Of a stretch of DNA of 64,000 bases, positions 53,301-62,313 are shown one piece after another; within the stretch, counting starts at the first letter, position 1, and each line of letters starts with the position of its first letter. Source of the DNA: Castellaniella sp034675905 (GTDB taxonomy: Bacteria > Pseudomonadota > Gammaproteobacteria > Burkholderiales > Burkholderiaceae_B); the NCBI RefSeq assembly GCF_034675905.1, contig NZ_JAUCCV010000010.1:310001-374000 (forward strand). The letters run 5' to 3'. The notes beneath the pieces were generated by a model that saw only the letters and a program-made list of their open reading frames with translations, did not search any database and was not told the origin of the DNA. The position numbers and the translations under genes are program-made.

Positions 53301-54629
53301 CTCGGCCGTTGCGCCAGGCCACAAGGTCTGGATCACCATGACGCGAAAGGTAAAGGGCGGATCCTCGGACTGCGCCAGCCGCAGGCCGGCCAGCGTGCCG
53401 GCCACCACCATGACCACGATCAGATAGATCACCAGGGAACGATGCAGAATCGCCCAACGCGACAGATTGAAGCGGTGTCCGCTTGACGATGATCCCTGGG
53501 TCATGAGGCGTCCTTGTCCGGGCGCGGCCGGTCGGGCGCGGTACGGCATCGCTTTGATCCGCTGGCCCGCGGACAGCATATGTACGCCCTGGACCACCAC
53601 CACCTGCCCTGCTTGCAGACCTTCGGCAATCGTCACGGTATCCACGCCGTAAGACGCCACCTTGACGACCTGCAGCGCCAGCACACCCTGCTCATCCGCC
53701 ACCCACAGCGCCGGCTGCTCGCCCTGGTGAAACAAAGCGGTCGCCGGCAGCGTATAACGGGGGCCTGCAGCAGGCGGCGCCTGGAACCAGACCGTGGCCG
53801 TCATGCCCAGTCGCACAGCCGCATTGGCATCCAGCACCCGCAGCTTGACTCGAAAGCTGCGACTGGCCGGATCCGCCGCTTTGGAGACCTCGCGGACACG
53901 CGCCCGCAGCCGCTGCCGGGGCAAGGCCACCGGCACGACTTCCGCCATAAACCCCGGCTCGACCGCCGCCACTCTGCGTTCCGGCACATCCACGACGACA
54001 TCCAGACCATCGCCCCAGGCCAAGGTATACACCGCCTGCCCCGCGCCGACATTCTGACCTGCCATGGCCTGTTCGGCAGTGATGATGCCATCCTGAGGAG
54101 ACGCCAGGCGCGCGTATGCCACCTGATCACGCGCGCGGGCCTGAGCCTGTCGCGCCTGTTCCAGCTGCGCCTGAGCCTGAGCATACTGAGCGCGCGTCTG
54201 CTCGACCTGGGCTGATGCGATCAGCTGCTCACGGCCCTGGGCCTGATCCCGCCGCCACTGCCGCTGCGCGGCGTCCAATGTGGCTCGCGCCGCCTGATAG
54301 TGCGCCTGCGCCGCGTCCAGATTCTGACGCCAGGGGGTGGGATCCAGTTCCGCCAAGACCTGGCCGGCACGGACCGTATCACCCAGTCCCGCATGACGCT
54401 GCACTATCTGGCCCGCCACCCGGAAAGACAGCGGCGTGGATTGCGCGGCGGCCAGCACGCCAGGTGCGGACCAGCGCACCGGGTCCGCATCCGGCTGCGC
54501 CGTCACGGTCGGCGCCGGACGCGGCGCAGGTTCGGGTATTTCTCGGGCGCCACAGGCCGCCAGTGCGGCGCAGCACGCCAACACCACCAGGCCACGGGAC
54601 AGACATGCAGCGGCATCATTCATGTTCAT
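50364..54629 (-). CDS. RND efflux periplasmic adaptor and inner-membrane pump in one continuous reading frame
   Basis: One open frame of 1421 codons holds two proteins that are normally separate. Residues 1-375 are a membrane-fusion adaptor with a lipoprotein signal (LVVLACCAALAACGA, lipobox LAAC), a lipoyl/hairpin region (LSFRVAGQIVQRHAGLGD, long Gln/Ala coiled coil) and a beta-barrel end. From Met376 (ATG 53504) a complete ~1046-residue RND pump follows. It has the first helix LVIYLIVVMVVAGTLAGLRL, porter domains and about 12 membrane segments. No stop lies between them. AAGGA six bases before ATG 53504 suggests that the pump is also started separately. ATG 54623 is an alternative adaptor start. 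Confidence 0.85.
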   Translation of the reverse strand: MNMNDAAACLSRGLVVLACCAALAACGAREIPEPAPRPAPTVTAQPDADPVRWSAPGVLAAAQSTPLSFRVAGQIVQRHAGLGDTVRAGQVLAELDPTPWRQNLDAAQAHYQAARATLDAAQRQWRRDQAQGREQLIASAQVEQTRAQYAQAQAQLEQARQAQARARDQVAYARLASPQDGIITAEQAMAGQNVGAGQAVYTLAWGDGLDVVVDVPERRVAAVEPGFMAEVVPVALPRQRLRARVREVSKAADPASRSFRVKLRVLDANAAVRLGMTATVWFQAPPAAGPRYTLPATALFHQGEQPALWVADEQGVLALQVVKVASYGVDTVTIAEGLQAGQVVVVQGVHMLSAGQRIKAMPYRARPAAPGQGRLMTQGSSSSGHRFNLSRWAILHRSLVIYLIVVMVVAGTLAGLRLAQSEDPPFTFRVMVIQTLWPGATAEQVREQVTDRIERKLQEMPHRDYTTSYSRPGQSTIFYFMSESADARLVPQEWYQVRKKIGDMAMELPVGAIGPFFNDEFGDVYTNIYALAGDGYTPGQLREQADILRTVLLRVPGAAKVDYFGDQEERIEVRIPNAVMAQSGLTPARVGQAIAARNAVADSGVMSTASDRMFVRPSGQFHSLDDLADTLVPLGVRVVRLGDIAEIRRSSIDPPATQMRHEGQAVLGIGVTAADGQDVVELGQALRRTVADLQGRLPAGLSLQEVASMPDAVTASVDEFLRSVGEAVAIVLLVSLVSLGLRTGMVVVVSIPVVLALTALVMDWMGIGLHKVSLGTLILSLGLLVDDAIIAIEMMAVKLEQGWDRLSAAAFAYTSTAFPMLTGTLVTVAGFLPIALAQSNTGEYTRSIFQVSAISLLLSWLAAVILVPLLGYAILRPRAAAASSATATGEQAEHDPYDSPFYRRLRGWLYRCVSRRKMILGATMLLFLLAMAGFRLVPQQFFPDSARPELLVDLRLRESASFEATLAQVQRLESLLDGRDGVARAVSFVGTGAPRFYLPLDQQLPAPNFAQLVVTATSIADREALKPWLESVLQAEFPAVRGRVSRLESGPPVGYPVQFRISGDDIPQVRRIAEAVAAIVRADPRARNVQFDWDEPSARLSHFEVDQQAAQRLGVSSRDVADFLSMTLSGRAVSQYREGDRLIRIDLRAPESERGNLENMSLPTPQGPVPLGAVGQMRDGLEHAVIWERDRQPTLTVRADTAPGVGGIDLTAAIDAQLADIRAGLPVGYRVEVGGAVENSAKAQASISVQVPVLIITVLTLLMIQLQRFSLVVLVVLTAPLGLIGVVLALLLFGKPFGFVALLGVIAMFGIIMRNSVILVDQIEQDIAAGHRRLDAIVDATVRRFRPIVLTAAAAVLALIPLLRSDFFGPMATALMGGISSATVLTVFVLPALYALMFRVRNEESSVALVSRDPGAQGAER
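53502..53515 (-). promoter_or_regulatory. internal ribosome-binding site and start of the RND pump part
   Basis: On the - strand AAGGA (53515-53511) is followed six bases later by ATG (53504-53502), starting MTQGSSSSGHRFNLSRW. In the +1 frame TCA-TGA overlaps this ATG, the ATGA layout usual for adaptor-pump pairs. A one-base change upstream would restore separate genes. Confidence 0.55.
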
Positions 54630-54713
54630 TCCACCAATCGACTGACCAAGGCCCGGCCCGCAACACGATCTTCCGAACGCCACGCCGCTGACGAGTTTAT
54701 GTGAATACAGATA

Positions 54714-54745
54714 TGAATTCAAATACATAATCGTATTTGAATTCA
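54714..54745. promoter_or_regulatory. 32-bp inverted repeat between RND operon and TetR gene (operator)
   Basis: TGAATTCAAATAC (54714-54726) and GTATTTGAATTCA (54733-54745) are perfect 13-bp arms around the spacer ATAATC. The site lies in the 158-bp divergent gap, 42 bp before the TetR start codon and 85 bp before the adaptor start. It is much richer in A+T than the coding flanks. Its size and position fit a TetR-family repressor controlling both directions. Confidence 0.75.
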
Positions 54746-54787
54746 ATCCCTGCGAAATGAACAGTTTTATCCCTACAATCTGGGGAC

Positions 54788-55426
54788 ATGAACCCAAAGA
54801 TCCGCCTCACCCGCCAACAAAGCCAGGCCCAGACTCGGCAAAGGCTGCTGGCCGCCGCCCACGCGCTGTTCGCCGCGCATGGTTTCAACGCCACCAGCGT
54901 GGAACAGATCGCCCTGGAAGCCGGCTATAGCCGTGGCGCTTTTTATTCCAATTTTCAGACCAAGGCGGAAGTTTTCCTGGTGCTGTTGCAACAGGAACAC
55001 GAGGCCATCATGGCCGAGCTGCACACCTTGCTGGAGACCCCTGCCGCCGATGATCCGGACGGCACGCCGCCTCGGCATCTGCTGGAAGCGCGCCTATTGG
55101 ATTTCTATGCCCGATTGCACCGGAATACCACGCTGCAGGTGCTGCTGCTGGAAGCCCGCCTGCTGGCGCTGCGCGATCCGGATTTCGCCATGCATTTCCA
55201 ACGATTCCAGCAGCATTTGCTGGATGCCGTAGGGCATTACGCCTTGATATTCACGCAACGGGCAGGCTTGGCGCCATCCATGGCGCCACAGGACATGGCG
55301 CTGGGTTTTGTCGCGCTGTGCGACGGCATGGCGCTGTACCGGATGGAAAACGGCCCGGCAGACGACAATGAGCGCGCCGAACACATTCTGCGCGCCTTCA
55401 TGAAGAAAATGGCGTTCGAGCCGTAG
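54788..55426 (+). CDS. TetR/AcrR-family transcriptional regulator
   Basis: A 212-residue repressor. The N-terminal helix-turn-helix is ARLLAAAHALFAAHGFNATSVEQIALEAGYSRGAFY-like (residues about 14-50: TSVEQIALEAGYSRGAFYSNF), and a helical ligand-binding C-terminus follows. It is divergent from the adaptor-pump-OMF operon and next to the 32-bp inverted repeat. It is therefore the likely local repressor, relieved by pump substrates. It converges on metK with a shared terminator hairpin between. Confidence 0.9.
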   Translation: MNPKIRLTRQQSQAQTRQRLLAAAHALFAAHGFNATSVEQIALEAGYSRGAFYSNFQTKAEVFLVLLQQEHEAIMAELHTLLETPAADDPDGTPPRHLLEARLLDFYARLHRNTTLQVLLLEARLLALRDPDFAMHFQRFQQHLLDAVGHYALIFTQRAGLAPSMAPQDMALGFVALCDGMALYRMENGPADDNERAEHILRAFMKKMAFEP

Positions 55427-55440
55427 CCCGAAAAAGAGAT

Positions 55441-55469
55441 GTCCAGGGCTTTCCGGGAAAGCCCTGGAC
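55441..55469. terminator. bidirectional terminator between TetR gene and metK
   Basis: GTCCAGGGCTTTC (55441-55453) and GAAAGCCCTGGAC (55457-55469) form a perfect 13-bp stem with a CGG loop. On the - strand it is followed by ATCTCTTTTTC, a usable T tract for metK termination. On the + strand the tail is not T-rich. Confidence 0.75.
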
Positions 55470-55474
55470 CGGGA

Positions 55475-56638
<1,164 letters not shown>

Positions 56639-56723
56639 AGCGATACGTCCTGTATGAACACCGGAACCGCCCGGTGCAAGGTTGAACGAAACGCGTTGCA
56701 CCTCTGGATGTATCGGGGCGCGA

Positions 56724-56797
56724 CGCTTTAGCGGTTTAAACCATGCCGTCGCCAGCATGGAGATCGCTCCGCAAGTTGTCGGGTTAACTCAGCGATC
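56724..56797 (-). promoter_or_regulatory. structured metK leader, SAM-II-like riboswitch candidate
   Basis: On the - strand P1 pairs GATCGCT (56797-56791) with AGCGATC (56768-56762). The loop carries GAGTTAACC and then TTGCGG. Its GCGG (56772-56769) can pair with CCGC (56734-56731), followed by TAAAG, giving an H-type pseudoknot. SAM-II aptamers have the same order (P1, GATTTAACC-like loop, TTGC pairing downstream, GCTAAA). An extra hairpin CCATGC/GCATGG (56760-56741) sits in the connecting loop. A -10-like TAAAAT (56809-56804) places the start at the aptamer. The match was made by eye, and the ~85-nt distance to the GTG start is atypical. Confidence 0.45.
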
Positions 56798-56835
56798 AGG
56801 GGGATTTTAAGCGAAAATACCCTTCATCTGCTGAA

Positions 56836-57714
56836 ATGGCGCTTCACCCACAGGGACATTCACCCCTCATGCTGTTGTTTTTCGTACGTCTGCTGGCTTG
56901 CCTGCCGCTGTCCTGGCTGCAGGCAGGCGGTCGGCTGATCGGCCTGCTGATCTACTGTTTTCCAGGCCGCTACCGGCGCCGCCTGCAGGCCAACGCCCGC
57001 CGGGCCGGTTTTGATTCGCCCGCCTTTTTCCGCCGGGCCGCCGCCGAGTCCGGCGCCATGATCCTGGAAACACCCAAGATCTGGTGGCGCACGTCCCAAT
57101 GCCTGACCCTGACCCATAGCGATCAGGAATCCGTGGTGCAGGACGCCTTGGCAGACGGGCGAGGCGTCCTGTACCTGACCCCGCACCTGGGCTGCTTTGA
57201 AATCGCCGGCCGCCACCTGACGCGGCACGGCCCGCTGACGGCCATGTTCCGGCCGTCGCGCAGCCCCGTCCTGGATGCCGTCATAGCCACCGCCCGCGGC
57301 ATGCCCAACCTGCACACCGTCCCCACCAATCGCCACGGTGTGCGCGAATTCGTCCGCGCGTTAAAGCGCGGCGAAGCCGTAGGCATGCTGCCCGATCAGG
57401 TACCCCGCGAAGGCGATGGCCTGTGGCTGCCCTTTTTCGGCGACTATGCCCTGACCGTCACCCTGCCCGCCCGCCTGGCCTTGCAAACCGGGGTGGCCGT
57501 GATCCTGAGCGCCGGCGAACGCCTGCCCCGGGGACGCGGCTGGCGCATCCATTACCTGCGCCTGCCCGACCCGCTGCCCCAGACGCCGGAAGCCCTGACG
57601 CTGGCCATCAATCAAGCCATGGAAACCCTGATCCGGCGCTTTCCGGAACAATATCTCTGGAGCTACAACCGCTACAAACAGCCGGATGACGCGCCGCCGC
57701 CCCCCGAGGACTGA
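56836..57714 (+). CDS. lysophospholipid/lipid A lauroyl-type acyltransferase (LpxL/HtrB family)
   Basis: A 292-residue inner-membrane enzyme adding a secondary acyl chain to lipid A, or a relative acting on ornithine or phospholipids. It starts with a hydrophobic helix (MLLFFVRLLACLPLSWLQ). It has the family H-x4-D/E-like site GVLYLTPHLGCFEIAGRHL, MFRPSRSPVLDAVIA and AVGMLPDQVPREGDGLWLPFFG. ATG 56836 is given; ATG 56869 (MLLFFVRLL) is also possible. It is divergent from metK and 18 bp ahead of a second family member. Confidence 0.88.
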   Translation: MALHPQGHSPLMLLFFVRLLACLPLSWLQAGGRLIGLLIYCFPGRYRRRLQANARRAGFDSPAFFRRAAAESGAMILETPKIWWRTSQCLTLTHSDQESVVQDALADGRGVLYLTPHLGCFEIAGRHLTRHGPLTAMFRPSRSPVLDAVIATARGMPNLHTVPTNRHGVREFVRALKRGEAVGMLPDQVPREGDGLWLPFFGDYALTVTLPARLALQTGVAVILSAGERLPRGRGWRIHYLRLPDPLPQTPEALTLAINQAMETLIRRFPEQYLWSYNRYKQPDDAPPPPED

Positions 57715-57732
57715 TCCTCCTACAATCCGACC

Positions 57733-58623
57733 ATGGCTTTCAATAAAAAACCCTTGCTGCGGGCACTGTTCGGCTATTTCGGCCGCTGCCCGACCCCGAC
57801 CAGGCTGCGCTGGGGCCGCATCCTGGGCCGGCTCGTCCCGCACCTGCTGAAGTCCCGCGCCCATATCGTCCGGGTCAATCTGGCGCATTGCTTCCCGGAC
57901 CTGACCGAGGCGCAACGCGAAGCCCTGGCCCGGCGCCACTTCCATCTGCTGGCCCAGTCCTTCGTCGACCGGGGACTGTGCTGGTTCGGCACGCCGGAAC
58001 ACATCCTGAACACCATCGACCTGCAAGGCGAACACCATCTCCAAACCCTGCTGGATCAGGGACGACGCATCCTGATGTTCGCCCCGCACTTCATCGCGCT
58101 GGATGCCGCCGCCACCCGCCTGACTCTGTTTCTGCAGGAGTCCGCCACGCTCTACACCCGGCAAAGCGATGCCGATGTGGACGAGATCGTGCGTCTGGGG
58201 CGCGGGCGCTTCAACCAGGTGCACCTGGTCAGCCGCCACGACGGCGTGCGCGGCCTGATCCGGCATCTGCGCAAAGGCATCCCCGTCTACTACCTGCCGG
58301 ACATGGATTTTGGCCGCCAGGGCAGCGCCTTCGTGCCGTTTTTCGGCGTACCCGCCGCCACCCTGCTATCGGCGGCCCAGATCGCTGCCGCCTGGGATGC
58401 CGCCGTGGTGCCTGTCATCAGCCGGCTCGACCCCGACACCGGCCGCTATCAGGTCATCGTCGGCCCGCCGGTGGATGATTTCCCCGGCAACGACTCGCCC
58501 GAAGCCGCCACAGCCCGCCTGAATCGCCTGATCGAAACAGAAGTCCGCCCCGACCCCGCCCAGTACTATTGGGTGCATCGGCGGTTCAAGACGCGCCCGG
58601 AGGGCGAGGCCGGCTTTTACTGA
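57733..58623 (+). CDS. second lipid A acyltransferase (LpxL/LpxM family)
   Basis: A 296-residue paralogue of the preceding gene. It has GRRILMFAPHFIALDAAATRL (His-x4-Asp catalytic pair), LYTRQSDADVDEIV, GIPVYYLPDMDFGRQGSAFVPFFG and a C-terminal PAQYYWVHRRFKTRP. Two tandem acyltransferases probably place different secondary chains on lipid A. The next gene, dapF, follows after 70 bp. Confidence 0.88.
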   Translation: MAFNKKPLLRALFGYFGRCPTPTRLRWGRILGRLVPHLLKSRAHIVRVNLAHCFPDLTEAQREALARRHFHLLAQSFVDRGLCWFGTPEHILNTIDLQGEHHLQTLLDQGRRILMFAPHFIALDAAATRLTLFLQESATLYTRQSDADVDEIVRLGRGRFNQVHLVSRHDGVRGLIRHLRKGIPVYYLPDMDFGRQGSAFVPFFGVPAATLLSAAQIAAAWDAAVVPVISRLDPDTGRYQVIVGPPVDDFPGNDSPEAATARLNRLIETEVRPDPAQYYWVHRRFKTRPEGEAGFY

Positions 58624-58693
58624 GTTCCTCTCCATGGCCTGCGCGGATCAGCCTCCAGGCGCTTGCCCCCCTTTTTTGCAGGATAATCGTCGG

Positions 58694-59566
58694 ATGATCT
58701 GGAACTTCACCAAAATGCAGGGCGCCGGCAACGACTTCGTCGTGCTGGACGGCGTGCGCCAGCCTATCCAGTTGACGCCCGAACGCGCGCGCGCGCTGGC
58801 GGATCGGCATTTCGGCATCGGCGCCGATCAGATCCTGCTGGTCGAAGACCCCTTGGACCCCAATGCCGACTTCCGCTATCGCATCTTCAACGCCGACGGC
58901 GGCGAAGTCGAACACTGCGGCAACGGCGCGCGCTGCTTTGTGCGTTTCGTGCATGAGCAAGGCCTGTCGCGGCGCAACCCCCTGCGGGCGGAAATCGCCA
59001 CCGGGCTGATCGTGCTGCGCGAAGCAGACGACGGACAGGTCTCGGCGGATATGGGCCAAACGACATTCACTCCCGACCAGTTGGCCTTTGACGCAACGGG
59101 GCTCGAGACCCGCACAAGCGGCGCAGACACGCTGTACGGCCTGGACCTGCCGGGCGAATCGACGCCGGCCTGGTGCTCTCTGGTGGCGATTTCCAATCCC
59201 CACGCCGTGATGCAGGTCGACGATACCGAGGCCTTCCCGGTCAGCCGCATCGGCCCGGCCATCGAAAGCCACCACCGCTTCGCCCAGCGCGTGAACGCCG
59301 GCTTCATGCAGGTCCTGGATCGCCACCATATCCGTCTGCGCGTCTACGAACGCGGCGCGGGTGAAACCCTGGCCTGCGGCACAGGCGCCTGCGCGGCGAC
59401 CGTCGCCGGCATCCGGCGCGGCCTGCTGGACAGCCCCGTGCAGGTGGACACCCGCGGCGGTGCACTGCATATTGAATGGGATGGCCAGACGCTGCGCATG
59501 CGCGGACCGGCCATCACGGTTTTTCATGGCCAGGTCGATATCGACGCTCTGGTCGCCTCTCGTTGA
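58694..59566 (+). CDS. dapF: diaminopimelate epimerase
   Basis: DapF interconverts LL- and meso-diaminopimelate for lysine and peptidoglycan. The 290 residues start MIWNFTKMQGAGNDFVVLDG. They contain both catalytic Cys segments: EHCGNGARCFVRF (about residue 76) and GETLACGTGACAATVAGI (about residue 225). An in-frame ATG at 58634 adds 20 unlike residues and is rejected. A DUF484 gene follows, as in many proteobacteria. Confidence 0.95.
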   Translation: MIWNFTKMQGAGNDFVVLDGVRQPIQLTPERARALADRHFGIGADQILLVEDPLDPNADFRYRIFNADGGEVEHCGNGARCFVRFVHEQGLSRRNPLRAEIATGLIVLREADDGQVSADMGQTTFTPDQLAFDATGLETRTSGADTLYGLDLPGESTPAWCSLVAISNPHAVMQVDDTEAFPVSRIGPAIESHHRFAQRVNAGFMQVLDRHHIRLRVYERGAGETLACGTGACAATVAGIRRGLLDSPVQVDTRGGALHIEWDGQTLRMRGPAITVFHGQVDIDALVASR

Positions 59567-59578
59567 CGGAACCCCCAC

Positions 59579-60259
59579 ATGACACAGGAAGCCCCCAGCG
59601 CCCAGGATATCGCAGCCTACCTGAGCCAGAACCCCCGGTTCTTTGAAGACCACGCCGACATCTTTGCCACGCTCAGCGTGCCGCACCCGCACCAGGCGCG
59701 CGCCATCTCGCTGGGCGAACGGCAGATCCTGACGCTGCGCACCCGGGTCAAGGAATACGAACAGCGCCTGATGCAGCTGCTGCAAAACGCCGGCGGCAAT
59801 GAACGCATCAACCAGTCGCTGATGCAATGGTGCGCCCGCATGCTGGCCGAACCGGATGCGCTGCGGATACCCGCCCACATCATCCGCAGCCTGGGCGATC
59901 AGTTTGATCTTGACGCCGTCGCCCTGCGCGTCTGGGATCTGCCTCCCCTGGAAGACAGCGAATTCGCCCAGGACGTGACCTCAGACATCCGCCGCGAGGC
60001 TGCTGAAATGTCGCAGCCTTACTGCGGCCCCGTCAAAGGCCAAGCTGCCGCCGACTGGCTGGCCAACAACCCTGAATCCCTGGCCATCTTGCCGCTGCAC
60101 GCGCTCAATGGCGCGCAACCCATCGGGCTGCTGGTCCTGGGGTCGGCGGACCCGCAGCGCTTCACCGCCGATATGGGTACTGCCTTCCTGACCGTGATCG
60201 CTTCCCTGGCGGGCGCCGCACTGGGTCGCCTGGTTACCCCGGCGCCCGAGGCTGCCTAG
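59579..60259 (+). CDS. DUF484 family protein
   Basis: A 226-residue GAF-like protein of the DUF484 family, regularly placed between dapF and xerC. It starts with the typical QDIAAYLSQNPRFFEDHADIFATLSVPHPHQ and continues with a short helix (LRTRVKEYEQRLMQLLQNA). The GAF-like core has SLAILPLHALNGAQPIGLLVLGSADPQRF. No catalytic function is known. Confidence 0.9.
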   Translation: MTQEAPSAQDIAAYLSQNPRFFEDHADIFATLSVPHPHQARAISLGERQILTLRTRVKEYEQRLMQLLQNAGGNERINQSLMQWCARMLAEPDALRIPAHIIRSLGDQFDLDAVALRVWDLPPLEDSEFAQDVTSDIRREAAEMSQPYCGPVKGQAAADWLANNPESLAILPLHALNGAQPIGLLVLGSADPQRFTADMGTAFLTVIASLAGAALGRLVTPAPEAA

Positions 60260-60277
60260 CCTCAGGGGCGGCTGCCA

Positions 60278-61237
60278 ATGACTGTCGACGATACTCCGCG
60301 CATCGAATCCTGGCTGTCCGAACTGGGCGCCCAGCAGCGCTATTCGCCGCACACCATCACCGCCTACCGGCATGATCTGCAGGCCTTGCAAGCCTGCTTT
60401 CCGGACCAGGCCCTGGATACGCTGGAAGAAATTCACATCCGTCAGGCGCTGGGGCGGCTGCATGCGCAAGGGCAACAACCCCGCAGCCTGGCGCGCACGC
60501 TGTCAGCCTGGCGCAGCTACTTCGCCTGGCGGGCGCCAGACGCCTCGCTGAACCGCAATCCGGCCCAAGGCGTACGAGCACCGCGCATCCCTCACAGTTT
60601 GCCCAAGGCTCTGTCCGTCGATCAGGCCCAGGCGCTGCTGGACCGATCACAACTGCCACCGGCAGACACGCCCATTGAAAAGCGCGACATGGCCATGTTC
60701 GAAGTGCTGTATTCCAGCGGACTGCGCCTGTCGGAACTGGTGGGGCTGGACTGGCAGCCGCTGCGCGAACCGGGGCATGCCTCGCATAGCTGGATTCAGT
60801 TGACCGAACGCGAAGCCATTGTCCAGGGCAAAGGCCGCAAGACCCGGGCAGTGCCCTTGGGGCGGCATGCGATCGACGCATTACAGGTCTGGCTGGCCGT
60901 CCGCGGGCAGTTGCTGCCTCCCGCACCTGATGCCGACACCCGTGCTGCCCTGTTCCTAGGCGCCCGGGGCCGGCGTATCAGCCCCCGCGTCGTGCAATTG
61001 CAGCTGCAAGCACTGGCGCAACGCGTCGGCCTGCCGATGCACGTGCACCCCCACAGCCTGCGGCATAGTTTCGCCAGCCATCTGCTGCAATCCGCGCAGG
61101 ACCTGCGAGCCGTGCAGGAGCTGCTGGGGCACGCCAACATTTCCACCACCCAGATCTACACCCGGCTGGACTTCCAGCATCTGGCAGCCAGCTACGATCA
61201 GGCGCACCCTCGCGCCCGCCGCAAGACCAAGGACTGA
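60278..61237 (+). CDS. xerC: tyrosine recombinase XerC
   Basis: XerC resolves chromosome dimers at dif with XerD. The 319-residue protein has an N-terminal SAM-like domain (IESWLSELGAQQRYSPHTITAYRHDL). The catalytic domain has Arg in LYSSGLRLSELVGLDW, the HPHSLRHSFASHLL box, the His in LLGHANISTTQIYTRLD and the nucleophile Tyr in QIYTRL. Its place after dapF-DUF484 is the ordinary xerC locus, so it is not a phage integrase. Confidence 0.94.
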   Translation: MTVDDTPRIESWLSELGAQQRYSPHTITAYRHDLQALQACFPDQALDTLEEIHIRQALGRLHAQGQQPRSLARTLSAWRSYFAWRAPDASLNRNPAQGVRAPRIPHSLPKALSVDQAQALLDRSQLPPADTPIEKRDMAMFEVLYSSGLRLSELVGLDWQPLREPGHASHSWIQLTEREAIVQGKGRKTRAVPLGRHAIDALQVWLAVRGQLLPPAPDADTRAALFLGARGRRISPRVVQLQLQALAQRVGLPMHVHPHSLRHSFASHLLQSAQDLRAVQELLGHANISTTQIYTRLDFQHLAASYDQAHPRARRKTKD

Positions 61238-61260
61238 AATCGCCGCCGCACGGCGCCGCA

Positions 61261-62313
61261 TCATTCAGGTCGCGCCGGCGCCGTGAAAGCCGCCAGCAAT
61301 TGCTGCATATTCCAGCGAAACATCCCCAGGTAGGTCGAGGCCTGCTGCCCCGGCTGCCCCAGCGTATCGGCATACAAGGAGCCGCCCAGCGTCACGCCGG
61401 CTTCGGCAGCCAGCTGCTTCAAGGCCGGGGAATTGCCGCCATGCTCCAGAAAAATCGCGCTGACATGCTGTGTCCGGATCTGCTTCAGCAGATCCGCCAT
61501 GGCGCGGGCGGACGGCTCGGCTTCGCTGGATACCCCCACCAGGGACAGGATGCGAATGTCATATGCCGCCCCAAAATAGCCGAAGGCATCATGCGAAGTC
61601 GCCAATATGCGGCGGTTCTGCGGCACGGCAGCCAGTTGCCGGCGCCATTGGGCATCCGCCTTGCGCAGTTGCCGCACATAGGCGTCGGCCCGGGCGAAAT
61701 AGGCGGATTCGTGGGCGGGATCAGCCTGCGCCAAGCCCTGAGCGATATTCTGCACGTACTGCACTCCGTTGCCCAGATCCTGCCAGGCATGAGGGTCCAC
61801 CGCGCCGGCTTCGTGGGCATGGGCGTGGGCGTGATCATGCTCGTCCGATTCGCCGTGCGCATGATCCGCTGCTTCCGCCTCGGCCTGTGCCGCTTCCGCC
61901 TCGCTCAGGTGGCGCGGCTCGACGCCTCGCGACGCAATGATCGTCTGCCCCTTGAAACCGGCGGCATCCAGCAGACGCGGCATCCAGGCCTCAAATCCCA
62001 GCCCGTTGAGCACCAGCACCTGGGCATCGCCCAGGGCGCGGGCATCCCGGGGACTGGGCTCAAACGTATGCGCATCGCGCATCGGCCCGACCAGCACATC
62101 CAGATGGATGTCATCACCACCGACCTCGCGCACCATGTCCGCCAGGATCGAAAAAGAGGCGACCACGCGCAAGGGCGCCATGTGCGCAATGTGCGCAACC
62201 GGTGGCGGCTTCACTGGCGCGGATGTTTCCTGCGCCTGCGCCTGCGCCAGGCCCAGCCCCAGGACCAGGCTAAGACCCAAGGCGCTCAATAAGCGCCGGC
62301 GGGTTTCATACAT
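61261..62313 (-). CDS. znuA: zinc ABC transporter substrate-binding protein
   Basis: A 350-residue periplasmic Zn-binding protein (cluster 9 family). The signal peptide is RRRLLSALGLSLVLGLGLAQA. It has RVVASFSILADMVREVGGDD, the ligand His of DAHTFEPSPRD, a His/Asp/Glu-rich loop (DHAHGESDEHDHAHAHAHEA, about residues 155-175) typical of ZnuA, then VDPHAWQD and ATSHDAFGYFG. The start at 62313 overlaps the permease stop by eight bases. The His-rich loop favours zinc over manganese. Confidence 0.92.
   Translation of the reverse strand: MYETRRRLLSALGLSLVLGLGLAQAQAQETSAPVKPPPVAHIAHMAPLRVVASFSILADMVREVGGDDIHLDVLVGPMRDAHTFEPSPRDARALGDAQVLVLNGLGFEAWMPRLLDAAGFKGQTIIASRGVEPRHLSEAEAAQAEAEAADHAHGESDEHDHAHAHAHEAGAVDPHAWQDLGNGVQYVQNIAQGLAQADPAHESAYFARADAYVRQLRKADAQWRRQLAAVPQNRRILATSHDAFGYFGAAYDIRILSLVGVSSEAEPSARAMADLLKQIRTQHVSAIFLEHGGNSPALKQLAAEAGVTLGGSLYADTLGQPGQQASTYLGMFRWNMQQLLAAFTAPARPE

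Noticed and set aside
56639..56758. N-terminally extended metK starting at ATG 56758
   Set aside because: The extra 40 residues do not resemble any MetK, and the ATG lies in a hairpin of the leader. GTG 56638 gives the family-standard N-terminus.
60278..61237. Tyrosine recombinase as a mobile-element integrase
   Set aside because: Gene order dapF-DUF484-xerC and the full XerC motif set mark the housekeeping recombinase. No attachment site or element boundary is seen.
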